64,000 bases of DNA from Manduca sexta. Lineage: Eukaryota > Arthropoda > Insecta > Lepidoptera > Sphingidae. The notes under the pieces are model-generated. The model made no database searches and was not told where the DNA came from. It saw nothing but the letters and a program-made list of their open reading frames with translations. Where the stretch lies: the NCBI RefSeq assembly GCF_014839805.1, contig NC_051134.1, positions 7,099,170-7,163,169 of the forward strand, given 5' to 3'. Shown piece by piece: positions 11,925-22,324 of the stretch. A program made the position numbers and the translations under genes. The stretch's first letter is position 1. The number at the start of each line of letters is the position of its first letter.

Positions 11925-12135
11925 CAAAAGACACTCACCATCCCATACCGTATCCCATACCGCAGCATTTCCGGACTGATGCGACCTGGCGACCTTCAAA
12001 TACGAGCATATTCCCACCTAAAAGGCCGAAAACACATCTCTGTGCCTCCTGGTATTGCAGATGTTCATGGGTTGCGGTGACCACTTACCATTAGGTAAAC
12101 CGTATGCTTGTTTGCCCCTTATAACATAAAAAAAA
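11925..12135 (+). repeat. Repeat family D copy
   Basis: Landmarks are ccgcagcatttccggactga, cacctaaaaggccga, tctgtgcctcctggtattgc agatg, ggtgaccacttaccattagg and gtttgccccttataacataa followed by A-rich sequence. It is collinear with the minus-strand copy at 57490-57712. The A-rich 3' end suggests a retroposed SINE or LINE tail; no Pol III boxes are clear. Confidence 0.7.
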
Positions 12136-13563
12136 TAATATAACATAAAAATAATAACTAAAATCCTTTGCTCCGTTGCTACATCAACAGACCATTTATT
12201 GTTTATGTATTTCATGGCGCCTCAAATCTTTCTTAAAACTTGGCTTCTTACAAAGAATCGTTAATACTTCCATCGTGGTGGATATCCTGGAGCCGAATCC
12301 GATGACATCAAACGTCGCTAACAACTGAATCGTTCTGGCGTTGAATTGCGTGCCATTTACATTATGCGATTTTATGGGGGTTAATCGTAAAATTGTATTT
12401 ATTTTTTGTACGGTTTATCGTAAATTGAACATTTTACCTTTGATAGATTATTCTCTAAGAGACCTACTGACCCTTTGTTCTTATTCGTTAGCAGTTGCCC
12501 TCACAATTTACAGAATGAAACATTACAATTATTAATTAATGTTCTAAGATTATAATTTTTTTCATAATGTGCAATATTTACCACGCGGTAGATCTTTAAT
12601 TCCTTTGATAGTTCAGGGTACTAAAATTTGTAAATACAATAATTCCAACCACCAGGCATCGCAAAGCGGTGAAAAATATAGTAAGGAATGTAATTATTAA
12701 GCATTATGAGACATCAATTTTTTTATGTGACGAACACAGGACTGTGGAAAATGGGGCTTTATAATTTGAAGTTATATTTGAAGTATTCGTAGAATTTAAA
12801 ATATTATTAACATTTTTATTTGTACTAAATTAAAGCAGCACCTATGACAATAGTAGCCTTTATAATATTTTTAGACAGCTCCTTTTATTAGGTATAATCT
12901 AAAATAATATAGTTTTGTCGTATCGTGATCATGTCGTAAGGTGTTAATTACACTTCTACGTCCTTTTCACGTCGTTAATTTTACAAAGCATTGTCATTAT
13001 ACGTTTGTTTGTCTGCTCGTGGAGGGACAGCGCTTCCTATATTTTTTGATAATAGGAGTTACGTCAATTCTAAACGTATTTCGGGCTCCAAATCCTTATA
13101 TCATTGTCTGAATACGGCGCTCGGCGCAGTTGAACGTAATATACGCGGCCGAACTTTCGTCTCATATAGTTTTACCGTTCATTCCGTTCATAGCTAACTG
13201 AAGATACCTCATTTGCATAAAATTTTAAAATAGAAAATCCGCGGCGTAAATTATTTCAGCATACAGTTTTTCTAACTTGCGGTTTTTAATATAATTACTT
13301 TTGTTTTTTTTTTTATTTTATTTTAATTTTGCAGAAGGATCACTTAATAGTTCGTGACTGGATTATGAGTACACAAAATGTATTTTTTGTAAATAAAATT
13401 TAAAAAACAATCAATTATAATTCTTTTGTTAAAACAAATGTATGTTACATTAAAACAAAATTTAATTTATTCAGAGTAATCTCTCAGCAGGCAAGTATAC
13501 GAGCGAGTTGTTTCAAATCATTTGTAAACGTTAAAATGTTCGTAGAAGGTTCACTAAACTTGT
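12136..13563. other. No recognised gene
   Basis: AT-rich DNA. A 68-codon frame at 12991-13197 (+) is G+C-richer but has no recognisable domain. No repeats identified. Confidence 0.35.
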
Positions 13564-13741
13564 AAATTACATCATCAAATACATAAAGTCCGCTGCTGAA
13601 CACAGGCCTCCCCCAAAAAAATTCCTGACGGTCCTGTTGAAAGCGGCCTGCATCGAGCGTGTTCCTGCGACCTTTATCAATTCGTCTGTCCACCTTGCAG
13701 GTGGACGTCCAACGCTGCCCTTGCCGATATGACTCCACTCG
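13564..13741 (-). pseudogene. LINE ORF2 C-terminal remnant
   Basis: Read on the minus strand, one frame gives GKGSVGRPPARWTDELIKVAG followed by an MQAAFNRTV-type stretch and a tail before a TTTGATGATG end. GRPPxRWxDxL(x)KxAG followed by a W/R-rich tail is the typical C-terminus of an insect non-LTR retrotransposon reverse transcriptase (domain knowledge, not searched). Only about 55 residues remain, 5'-truncated, with a frame disruption near the end (the usual W-K/R motif is changed). Related C-termini lie at 25700 and 55437. Confidence 0.65.
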
Positions 13742-14089
13742 ATAACTAAGCAAATTACATGTTTAATACTAATGACAAATCTACTAAGTAATTAAACATT
13801 TTAAGAACCTCACGAACACTTCTATTGTTTAATACAGTTGGCCCTCGCTGTTGCTTTGTAGACGTTTCACATTACTTTTGTAAATATATTATGTTACATG
13901 TACCAATTAATTTGCGTTAATTGGGCAACTAGCAAACAATTATTTAAACAAGCTTGTTATTTCTCAGATATTCGTTTCATTACAATTAAGTGTTTACTTA
14001 TCATACGTAATAAGCCTTATCCATACATGTAAAGATTATTTTGAAAGTTTATAAAATTATATAACAATATTATCAGCTTGCGGTTTTCT

Positions 14090-14284
14090 TCAGATAAGTT
14101 TAGGCAGAACGTAACTTGTACCTTTGTATTCGGTTGGTCTCATATCCGTCTGACAAGTCACAACGTAAAAGGCGCAAGCCTCTTTGTCAGGCATGCATTC
14201 TAGCACGTAGCCAACCTGATTCAAGCGCATTTTTGACATAAAATATATTTCTCGATCCAAACTATCCAAATCGATGTAAAAACC
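14090..14284 (-). CDS. Unidentified exon-like open frame
   Basis: A minus-strand frame open from an upstream TGA near 14285 down to TGA at 14092-14090. From an internal ATG at 14239 it encodes 49 residues, including LNQVGYVLECMPDKEACAF and VVTCQTDMRPTEYKG. The composition (three Cys, mixed charge, no low complexity) looks more protein-like than other frames here. A donor-like AAAG|GTACAAG sits in its second half, near 14118-14122. I do not recognise the protein and found no partner exon. It could be a host exon, a fragment of an unrecognised transposon ORF, or chance. Confidence 0.25.
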   Translation of the reverse strand, partial: GFYIDLDSLDREIYFMSKMRLNQVGYVLECMPDKEACAFYVVTCQTDMRPTEYKGTSYVLPKLI

Positions 14285-14732
14285 TCACGCTTCACAGAAC
14301 ACCAACGTAAGACAGTCAATCATCAAATAACTACGTTTAAGCAGAAAATACAACCGTAAAGAGTAACTATTAGCTATCCAAGTCCACAATGGAACGATAT
14401 TAATAACTATCCTGGGAGGCGTACCGGCGTGCGTCCAATTACAAGGCCAGCCCCTGACATTGATTGGTTTATCTCGCAACGTAATCGACTATTGAATCGA
14501 CTGGTTGCCGAGTTTCCATTCGTTTTTGAACGTGTTTTTTTGAGTCTTTTGTATGGATCATATAAGCTCAGTGCTTGTACACTATGAGTGAACTGGTATA
14601 GGTTCAAGAAATGCGTAAACTTATTTATGGCTAATTTCTGTTGGGGGATTTTGTTAGTGAAAATATTAAATAAATTAAAAACATAATCGAGAAATGTATA
14701 AACGTTGCTTGCTTGATTTTGTGTGTATATAG

Positions 14733-15014
14733 CTGAGCACAGGCCTAATACCAAAAGGGATTAGGCCTTAGTCCACCACGCTGGCCTCGTGCGGATTGAC
14801 AGACTGCACACACCCTCGAAATTCGTAAGGACAATTTCTAAGGTATGCAGGTTTCCTCACGATCGTTGCCTGTATCGTTAAAGCATGCTTCGTGAATTAT
14901 TAACGAACTATACACACATAATTTTATAAAAGTCAGAAGTGTGTCCTTGGGATTTGAACTTGCGAATATCCGTCTCGGCAGTCCGTTTCACACCCAACTT
15001 GCTATTGCCGCTTA
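14733..15014 (-). mobile_element. SINE family A copy, diverged
   Basis: Minus-strand copy with ctgagcacaggcct, gggattaggccttagtccac cacgctggcc, caggtttcctcacgat, gtgtgtccttgggatttgaa and the tRNA-like head ending near gctattgccgctta. The tail end is damaged (ccaaaagggattagg). No clear TSD. Confidence 0.8.
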
Positions 15015-15064
15015 AACAATTTACATTGAACTAAAATGGAACAGTCCCGTACGAACTGTCTGCT

Positions 15065-15280
15065 CGGTGTTACCAATTGTCATTAGCATTAATTATTAGC
15101 AGCGAAATGAATTAGCATGTTTATCAAGAACGGTTGGCGTCGCGTTCATCGTGCCGGGACGATTTATTTGTTCTCCGATTGTAACGAACGCTCGAGCAAT
15201 CATTTTCATTTGATTCGTCGTGAATTTGTTACGATGTCAGCTGACTTTAATTTCAACTGTCTAATTATTGCGCTGTATTT
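15065..15280. promoter_or_regulatory. Candidate conserved non-coding element
   Basis: Dense homeodomain-type cores (caattgtcattagcattaat, attattagcagcg, atgaattagcatg), then a G+C-richer middle (ggcgtcgcgttcatcgtgcc) and a GTCAGCTGAC palindrome with an E-box centre near 15237-15246. No frame and no repeat similarity seen. Enhancer function is inference only. Confidence 0.2.
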
Positions 15281-16734
15281 ATTATAGTCTAGCGGGAACT
15301 TGGAAAACAAAATAAAAAAGGTCGTGATACAAATTTTAAAGGTTACATCTACTTATTTACACAGACGTAATATCGGTAAACTACTGAAATGAGGCAAACA
15401 TTTTAAAATAAATAAACTTAACCCTTCTATCGATAATAATATAGACTGTTTTATACGTGTGTTAAGTGGATAACTTTATCCTAGACGTAAGACTAATGCA
15501 GGCGGAGTCGCGACCAAAAGTGAATGTTAACGAAGTAACAGCTAGAATCCGCAATATTCCATCATACATATTGAGAGGTGTTATTATTAATGCAGGATCC
15601 ACTAATCCGCGTACAATCGCGTGTCACCGCGCCGCTTGTACTCGCGCTAACAAATATAATATTCACGAATAGCAGATGTGTATTGAGAGATACGAATAGG
15701 GATATATTATAATTATTAAGATCCACAGTAGCACAGTAAGTGTGCTTTATGCTTTTGAAAAAGAAAGGGGCGTTAAACTATTTAAATATTATAGACTTTT
15801 GAACGAATGCTCATATAACTCTTTGTACTATCTATCTATAGTAGAAAGATAATGAGCAGCTATAGTGAGAAACTTACTCGGCTTTAAGAAGGATGGGTAA
15901 GAATTGACGTGAGAAAAATCATAGTAACTCAAGAAACCACACAAATTTTTGAAACACAATTGTTGCGTTGACGGTAATTTTCAGCGAAATAGTGAACCAA
16001 CTTCAACTATTAGTGTGTTGCTCCTTATAATTAAACGAGTTTATATTCTGTGGTGATCATATTTGGAACAATTGGTTCTAGTCGTTTACAGCAAGAACCG
16101 AGTCCACTCAGTACCCCCTTTGAAATAAATGAATGTACCCTGAGTCCGTCCACACAACGCATTATTAATTATATTTGTTTGGTTCCCCGTTGATTGGCAA
16201 CAGATTACGCACGATTGTTCATGGAGGCCTATGGTTAATTTGCAAACAAATAACATACGGCACTCATAAAATAAATCGTACGTTATCAATTAAATTGACT
16301 TAGATACGCCGCTACTCTGTACATTGGGTTCCTTCATGCTTATAGAATTGTCTACTAGTTTAATTTTTTCAAATACATTAATACAAATAAAAGTATTATT
16401 ATATTTGTCATTGAAAATAATTCTTTGGTACTTAAATGGCTTAATATTCTATGAACAATATGTAGGAGACACAAAACAATAATTCCACAAGCAAGATATG
16501 AGCAAAAGAGCTAATGTTCAGTGCTTTAGAGGATTTACCGTGATACAGTTCGATGATGCAATGTCGAAGGCAGCGGGAAGATATTTCACGGAACCTAGAA
16601 TTAATCAGGCATCTATGTTGGTTTTGTGAGTTTTTCCTTTTAATAAATATAACATCCCAGAAAAGCGAACAATATTAAAATTTGTTGTCTATAAACATAC
16701 TTGGGACATTTTATAAACTAATTTGTATCCACCC
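15281..16734. other. No recognised gene
   Basis: AT-rich, with short uninformative frames. Nothing assignable. Confidence 0.4.
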
Positions 16735-16930
16735 GGGTAGCGCGGTCGCTATAACTCCATTCCATTGTACGGTGGTCCGTACACAAGGTATCAGACCCGC
16801 AATATTGGCCCACGTAAGTCGCGTTCCACATTTAAACTGCATATATCAGGTTTTCAACAAGCCGGCATAATTGTGTCATCTGGCGAGAGGTAATCTTACA
16901 CTCTATCGACCCAAGTCCATTTACCATCTA
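16735..16930 (-). repeat. Repeat family B copy, diverged
   Basis: Minus-strand copy showing gtacggtggtccgtacacaa ggt, gacccgcaatattggcccac, gtcgcgttcc and caagccggcataattgtgtc, then a degenerate atctggcgagaggtaatctt. The inner part is shortened relative to 38590-38822. Confidence 0.65.
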
Positions 16931-17134
16931 CACTTTGCGTAGCCCGTATAAAAATAATAAACCAAAAGTTCCAAAATACGAGACAAAGTGAACTGTCATC
17001 CATGTATGCATTAAATGGAGGAACGTTTCATCACGTACGCCTTATCAGCGAGGGCTGGATGTTCCATTCTGAATTATTGACGAGTAAATTTATTAATGGC
17101 TTTGTTCCTCGAAGGAGGAAATTTTATGTGTATG

Positions 17135-17139
17135 TGTGG
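17135..17139. repeat. BEL element TSD, left
   Basis: TGTGG immediately before the left LTR, repeated at 22231-22235 immediately after the right LTR. Five base pairs is a normal target duplication for BEL/Pao integrases. Confidence 0.9.
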
Positions 17140-17530
17140 TGTTTAATTTTTATTAGTTCATTATTTTGAAGCGCGGACAGATTCGGCCAAATTAATTTAC
17201 ACACAACACAACACACATAAATATATATATAGTATGTATTATGATATAAAATCTTTTCGGTGGGGGTAAAAGAAACTGTCAAAATATTATTAAAAAAGAA
17301 GAATGACATTACTTTTATTGAAGAAAAAACTACTATCGGAGTCGGCAAAGAGAATTATAATTTATAAATCGGAACAAAAGGGGCTCCCGGGAGCACATGC
17401 ATAAAGAAAAGGAATTTGGGGGTGAGTTTATTTAGCTATATATTAGTATGTATGTATAAGACCACACAGGATCGAGAAGTCCGCACGTTGGCCGAAGAAA
17501 AATTTATGTATTACCATCTATTACATAACA
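17140..17530 (+). repeat. BEL 5' LTR
   Basis: Begins TGTTTAATTT and ends ACATAACA. It is identical to the right LTR except for one base missing in acttttattg (near 17311). A TATA-like run, aaatatatatatag, lies near 17219-17232 and may drive transcription (inference). Confidence 0.95.
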
Positions 17531-17532
17531 TT

Positions 17533-17550
17533 TGGTCCTAATCGAGCCGG
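17533..17550 (+). promoter_or_regulatory. Primer-binding site, tRNA-Tyr-like
   Basis: Two bases after the left LTR comes TGGTCCT-AA-TCGAGCCGG. Without the central AA this is complementary to the 3' end CCGGCTCGAAGGACCA that I recall for insect tRNA-Tyr. The two extra bases are odd: either a variant primer tRNA is used or the site has an insertion. Confidence 0.6.
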
Positions 17551-18305
17551 ATATACTGGTTTTAGCGGCTTCCGCTGATGTGCGGGGTTCTCTTTCTGTA
17601 CAAAGAAAACACTATCGGTTCCTTCTCGAAGTATTCTGGCGGTGTATGAATACTTTGATAAAGGTAATATTTATTCGTGGTTATGCGGATCATAAACACG
17701 AATAATATATATATTGCGGATTTTGCGGATAATATTGTTTAAAGTCATATTTTTGCAGTGATAGCTGCCATTTCCCTTTTTCACACTTCACAGAGAAACT
17801 CATAATATTGCGGTAGGGCTACACATATATTTATTTCGTTTCCCTTATTATAATATGACATACATTACGTATCCAAAAGATACATTGCACACTCACAACG
17901 AAATTGATTTGGTCTAGTCTGTGTACGTTTCTTTGTGGAAGAATTAATATTTGTGTAAGTGGTCTAATATACATATATTTTGTGCGGTTATGCGGTTTTA
18001 GGGATTATATTAATATAAAACGCAAATAATAATTTATTTTTATGGTGACATTTTTATTTGCGTGTCTGACAATTGTATGTCAGAAAAGTATTTGAAAAGC
18101 GATTTTCTCTTGTCGCTTAGCGGTCTAGCGGTTGGTGCGGTATAATTTCATAGTGTGGTGTGATCTTGGACGCGGGTTCAAATCCACCTGAAGTATTTGT
18201 ATTCCTTGCTTTTGTATAACAATATAGATATTTTATTGCGGGCCTCAAATTGTCTGAGGGAGTATTCTTTTATTTTAATATTTAATAATTTTAAATTTCC
18301 TTAAA
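17551..18305 (+). other. BEL 5' leader, untranslated
   Basis: About 755 bp without a sizeable frame, between primer-binding site and gag ATG. It contains repeated tgcggat/tgcggtt words (17670-17740, 17990) and a tRNA-like segment at 18113-18190. It probably carries packaging and dimerisation signals, which cannot be defined from one copy. Confidence 0.6.
18113..18190 (+). other. tRNA-like segment in the BEL leader
   Basis: A box A-like tagcggttggtgcgg (18126-18140) is followed, about 47 bp from box start to box start, by a perfect box B GGTTCAAATCC (18175-18185). The T-arm pairs poorly (two mismatches), so it is not a functional tRNA. It may be a captured SINE head or a relict used in priming or Pol III transcription. 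Confidence 0.35.
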
Positions 18306-19490
18306 ATGCCTCCTAAAAATCAACTAAGACTTTTAAAAGTGAAGTATGATACAGCGTTATTAAATTTAAACAAACTTCACGAGATTTCACAGTCAGGGCT
18401 ATGTACGGAGGGAGAAAGAAGTGAGTTCAAAATAAGATATGCCGATTTGGAACACATTTACACGGAATTCACTTCTAGTCATATGGAGTACCTAGCTAAC
18501 TTGGAGGATGAATTTGAAATAGAAGAGTTTACCCAAAAATACATGGTATATAACCAAAAATATTATGATGTGAAACGGAAGTTTTAGATTTATTTCCTGA
18601 GGGCAGCTGTCGGTCTGAATATGGCACTGCTTCTTCCACAGATAGGAAAAGGAACGAGCATGCCATTTTACCAAAAGTTCGGTTACAAACCTTTAACGGG
18701 AAATTAGAGGAATTTACATCTTTTATGGAATTATTTGAATCATTGGTTGGTAAAGATCCAAAATTGTCTGATACTGAGAAATTATATTACTTACTGGGGT
18801 CTCTTGATGACGAGCCAAAGAGTCTTACTAAGCATTTGTCCGTCACAGGTGACAATTATTCAATAGCTTTGGATTTGTTGAAAAGACAATATGGTAACAA
18901 ACGAGCATTAGCCGATAAATTGTTACATAATTTGTGGGCAACGACTAGGGTTATCAATAATTATTCTTCTTTGAAACAATTTCTTAACACTTTGGTTGTG
19001 AATACAAAAGGGTTAGAAAAAATGAATTTCCCCTGTATCGGAGTGGTCTTATCTTTTATTCTATATAAATTTTCAAAAACTTGACTCTAGTTTGAAAAAA
19101 CGTTTTGAAGCGAGGTTATCTAATAAGGAATTGCCTGATTTTTCTGATTTGATTCAGTTTTTGGAGAAGGAAGTTAGGATCTTAGAGTCTAGTGGCGATG
19201 GTCAAAGCAGTAAAAGTGGCTCTGTGAATTCTCGGACACACCATGCCACGTTTGTAGGTGAACCAATGATGGTTTGCAAGCTATGTAAGCAAGGAAGTCA
19301 TCATTTATCAAAATGTGTGAAATTTTTAACATTGAATCCACACCAGCGGAAGGAGCGTGTAAAAGAATTTCGGCTTTGTTTTAGGTGTTTAGGGAAGCAC
19401 AGTATTGATCAGTGCGTATCGAGTTGGTCATGTTACAAATGCAATTCTAATAAACACCACTACCTTATCCACTTTGATTTGCGGCCGGTG
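18306..19490 (+). pseudogene. gag: BEL/Pao gag, frameshifted
   Basis: Gag begins at ATG 18306 (MPPKNQLRLLKVK...) with a helical, charged N-terminal part of about 93 codons. A one-base shift near 18575-18588 moves to the next frame, where RLQTFNGKLEEFTSFMELF starts the DUF1759-type capsid region (18670-19084). A second shift at the A5 run near 19076-19080 leads to the nucleocapsid part. That part has three zinc knuckles: CX2CX4HX4C (19275-19316), CX2CX3HX4C (about 19377-19415) and a CX2CX4HX4H form (about 19431-19473). Gag packages element RNA in cytoplasmic particles. No in-frame stops from base substitution are seen; breaks are by indels only. Confidence 0.9.
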
Positions 19491-20445
19491 GTTACAGCAG
19501 GGGACGTGTCAGGGGTTCCACGATCGGGTGGTGGACCACGTTCACCAAGTGCTAATGAAAATCGGGTAGTTGCACACAAATTGGACACTAGTGGGGAAAA
19601 GGCTACTTGTACCACAGCTAGGGTAGGGGGACCTGTTAAAGATCATCATGGGGTAACTGCGTCAGTAGTGGATGATGATATAGCTTTATCTGTCTCTAAC
19701 ATAAATAAAAACTATAGGCGGACAGTGCTACTAGCAACAGCTATAGTACGTGTCATGGACAGATATGGGGAGTACCATGAAGTTCGTGCGCTACTAGATG
19801 GGGGTAGTCAGACTACATTTATCACCGATACCGTTGTTAAAAGGCTTGGATTAAAACGATTTAAGTCCAATTCTATTTCGGTAACGGGTTTAGGGGAGGA
19901 CTTGTGAGTGATTGTAGAGGAGGCGTAAATTTGGTTATGTGTTCTAAATATTCGGAACATCCTAGATTGGTAACAAGGGCAATAGTATTAGGCACTATCA
20001 CTCATAACCTGCCGACTCAAACTCTGTCTCAAAATTTTGCGGAATGGTATAGAGGTATCTATTTAGCGGATGACCAATTCTTTGTTAGTCGAGCGGTTGA
20101 TATTTTAATAGGTGCCGATCTCATGGGTGAAATCATGATTGGTGATTGTGTGAAAGTTAATGGTTATTTGCCACGCGCAATGAATACGGTGTTTGGTTAC
20201 GTATTGATGGGTCCAGTAACCCATAAGGTTTCTCAATGTGATGAGCGGTCTCAAACATTTTTCGCGGCATATGTTACCACAAACCAGATTTTGGAAAATT
20301 TCTGGGAGGTGGAAGATATACCGGAATCGGTATTAGTTAATCCTGAAGATGCGGATTGCGAAAATAGGTTTCGTGAAACGCATCAACGGGATCAAACGGG
20401 GAGATATATAGTGCGGTTACCCTTTTAGACGATAAACCTGAATTG
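19491..20445 (+). pseudogene. BEL/Pao protease region (DUF1758), frameshifted
   Basis: Follows gag in the same frame. The motif RALLDGGSQTTFIT (Asp codon at 19797-19799) matches the retroviral-type aspartic protease active site of BEL elements, usually D-S/T-G; here the second residue is Gly. A shift near 19900 moves to the frame of 19904-20428, which carries VDILIGADLMGEI and VFGYVLMGPV, typical of the second half of this domain. A further shift near 20424, and another near 20440-20460, precede the polymerase stub. The protease would cut the polyprotein in the particle. The DGG change plus shifts suggest it is inactive. Confidence 0.85.
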
Positions 20446-20666
20446 GGGATTCAATTTCGATAGCCAAGAAACGGTTCATGGTTATGGAAAGGCGGTTAAT
20501 CTCGAATGAGGCATTGCGGGAAAAGTATATTGCATTTATGCGAGATTATGAAAAATTAGGGCATATGTCTATCTGTGATCGGCAGCCAGAGGACTATGCA
20601 GAAGGTAAAGGGTACATTATACCTCATCACGGTATTTTTAAGACAAATGCGGCTAAAATTCGTGTG
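20446..20666 (+). pseudogene. Reverse transcriptase stub, truncated by deletion
   Basis: The frame with VMERRLISNEALREKYIAFM and YIIPHHGIFK is the entry to a BEL/Pao reverse transcriptase, where the core usually follows after a K-x-R-V-V-F-D/A motif. After AAKIRV the sequence passes directly, in frame, into integrase sequence (ARHAIRS...KARPDEP). The palm with its YxDD motif, RNase H and the start of the integrase zinc domain are absent. By comparison with typical BEL polyproteins, roughly 600 residues are missing (estimate). Confidence 0.85.
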
Positions 20667-21681
20667 GCTCGGCATGCCATTCGGAGTCGAATTTTTAAGC
20701 ATATATCGCGTTTCAGGTATAAGGCTAGGCCGGATGAGCCAGTTATGTCTGCATTACCAAGTGACAGGGTAAACACAACTGGTATATTTCATACAGTGCA
20801 AACAGATTTTGCAGGACCTTTTCAATTAGAGCCTCACGTCTTAGAAATGCAAAAATGTTGAAGGCATATTTGTGTGTTTTTGTCTGCTCTACAACCAAAG
20901 CGGTGCATTTGGAGGTTGTTGGAGACTTGACAACAGAAGCGTTCGGAGCTGCGTTGACGCGTTTCACATCTCGGCGCGGACTCCCGAGTGTGATACGTTC
21001 TGATAATGGTACTAATTATGTAGGAACAAACAAACACCTCAACGAGGTTGACAAGTATCTTCGGAATAGGGAAGTTGAGAATAGTCTTAAGAATTTTGCA
21101 GCCAAGAGTAGTATTACTTGGTTATTCAATGTGCCTTCGGGACCTCACTTCGGGGGATTGTTTGAAGCGGCTGTCAAATCTGTAAAAACCTTATTAAAGC
21201 GGATGATCGGGGAGCAGGTTTTGACTTATGAGGAATTGACGACAGTGTTCACAAGAGTTGAAGCAGTACTCAACTCTCGCCCACTATGTCCTCTATCAAA
21301 TGATCCTACGGATCTCGAAGTGTTGACCCCAGCACATTTCTTAGTCGGCAAGTCATTGCTTTCTGTGCCTGAGTATAATTTCGAACACGTAGTTAATACG
21401 CGGTTGGGACGTTTTAGATTAGTTCAGGCTATAGGTCAACGTTTCTGGAAACAATGGAGTGACCGTTACCTACACTGTCTCCAGAATCGTAACAAATGGA
21501 CAACGCCGGTTGATCCACCTAAAGTAGGGGACCTCGTTTTAATAAAAGAGGAGAATGTCCTTAAATGGAAGAGAGGAGAGTTTTAGAACTTTTACCTGGG
21601 ATTGATGGGGTTATCCGAATTGTCAGGTTAAAGACTGCCTCAGGGAATTTATTGAGGCCTGTAGTAAAATTGCGAAGTTGA
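20667..21681 (+). pseudogene. BEL/Pao integrase and C-terminal domain, frameshifted
   Basis: Starts inside the integrase zinc region (only RFRYKARPDEPVMSALPSD is left). The catalytic core shows D in QTDFAGPF (20805-20807), D in IRSDNGTNYVG (21002-21004) and E in GGLFEAAVKSVK (21164-21166), with 53 residues between the second D and E. A one-base shift near 20830-20840 separates the first Asp from the rest. The C-terminal DUF5641-like part (RFWKQWSDRYL, PKVGDLVLIKEE) is shifted once more near 21575 before its end, with a stop at 21679-21681. Integrase inserts the cDNA and makes the 5-bp TSD. All catalytic residues survive, but not in one frame. Confidence 0.92.
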
Positions 21682-21827
21682 CGCTGGATTAGATTCCAGT
21701 GATAAAGTTTGTTTTTTTAATTACTTATTATATTTATATTGCGTGCTTATGTTTTAGAATGTTAGTATAACTTTCAATGAAAGGGGCTTGTTGTGTTATT
21801 TGATAAAGGCTTTTCACAGCCTTTCTC

Positions 21828-21838
21828 GGGCAGCGGGA
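21828..21838 (+). promoter_or_regulatory. Possible polypurine tract
   Basis: gggcagcggga directly before the right LTR, purine-rich but interrupted by C. A cleaner run, tgaaagggg, lies about 50 bp upstream at 21778-21786. Either could prime plus-strand synthesis; position favours the first. Confidence 0.4.
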
Positions 21839-22230
21839 TGTTTAATTTTTATTAGTTCATTATTTTGAAGCGCGGACAGATTCGGCCAAATTAATTTACA
21901 CACAACACAACACACATAAATATATATATAGTATGTATTATGATATAAAATCTTTTCGGTGGGGGTAAAAGAAACTGTCAAAATATTATTAAAAAAGAAG
22001 AATGACATTACTATTTATTGAAGAAAAAACTACTATCGGAGTCGGCAAAGAGAATTATAATTTATAAATCGGAACAAAAGGGGCTCCCGGGAGCACATGC
22101 ATAAAGAAAAGGAATTTGGGGGTGAGTTTATTTAGCTATATATTAGTATGTATGTATAAGACCACACAGGATCGAGAAGTCCGCACGTTGGCCGAAGAAA
22201 AATTTATGTATTACCATCTATTACATAACA
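21839..22230 (+). repeat. BEL 3' LTR
   Basis: Identical to 17140-17530 except for one extra base in actatttattg (near 22013). Ends ACATAACA and is followed by the TSD TGTGG (22231-22235). Confidence 0.95.
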
Positions 22231-22235
22231 TGTGG
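22231..22235. repeat. BEL element TSD, right
   Basis: TGTGG, matching 17135-17139. Confidence 0.9.
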
Positions 22236-22324
22236 AAAGCGTTGATTATGAAATTATTCAACTGTTACATATTTTGGATTTCATTCCTAGTATTAAGTAT
22301 ATAAACAGATAAATTTTTAGGTAA

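Larger units (their letters stand above)
17140..22230 (+). mobile_element. BEL/Pao LTR retrotransposon, defective copy
   Basis: A 5,091-bp element bounded by TG...CA LTRs (391 and 392 bp) and a perfect 5-bp TSD. The order is LTR, primer-binding site, 775-bp leader, gag (zinc knuckles), protease region, reverse transcriptase stub, integrase, LTR. The order and the gag and integrase types place it in BEL/Pao. An in-frame junction near 20666 removes reverse transcriptase and RNase H, and about seven or eight single-base shifts break the frame. The LTRs differ by only one inserted base, so insertion is recent. The copy cannot encode its own polymerase. Confidence 0.95.

Noticed and set aside
14407..14754. 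115-codon frame (-)
   Set aside because: Runs from unannotated DNA into the SINE A copy; no domain.
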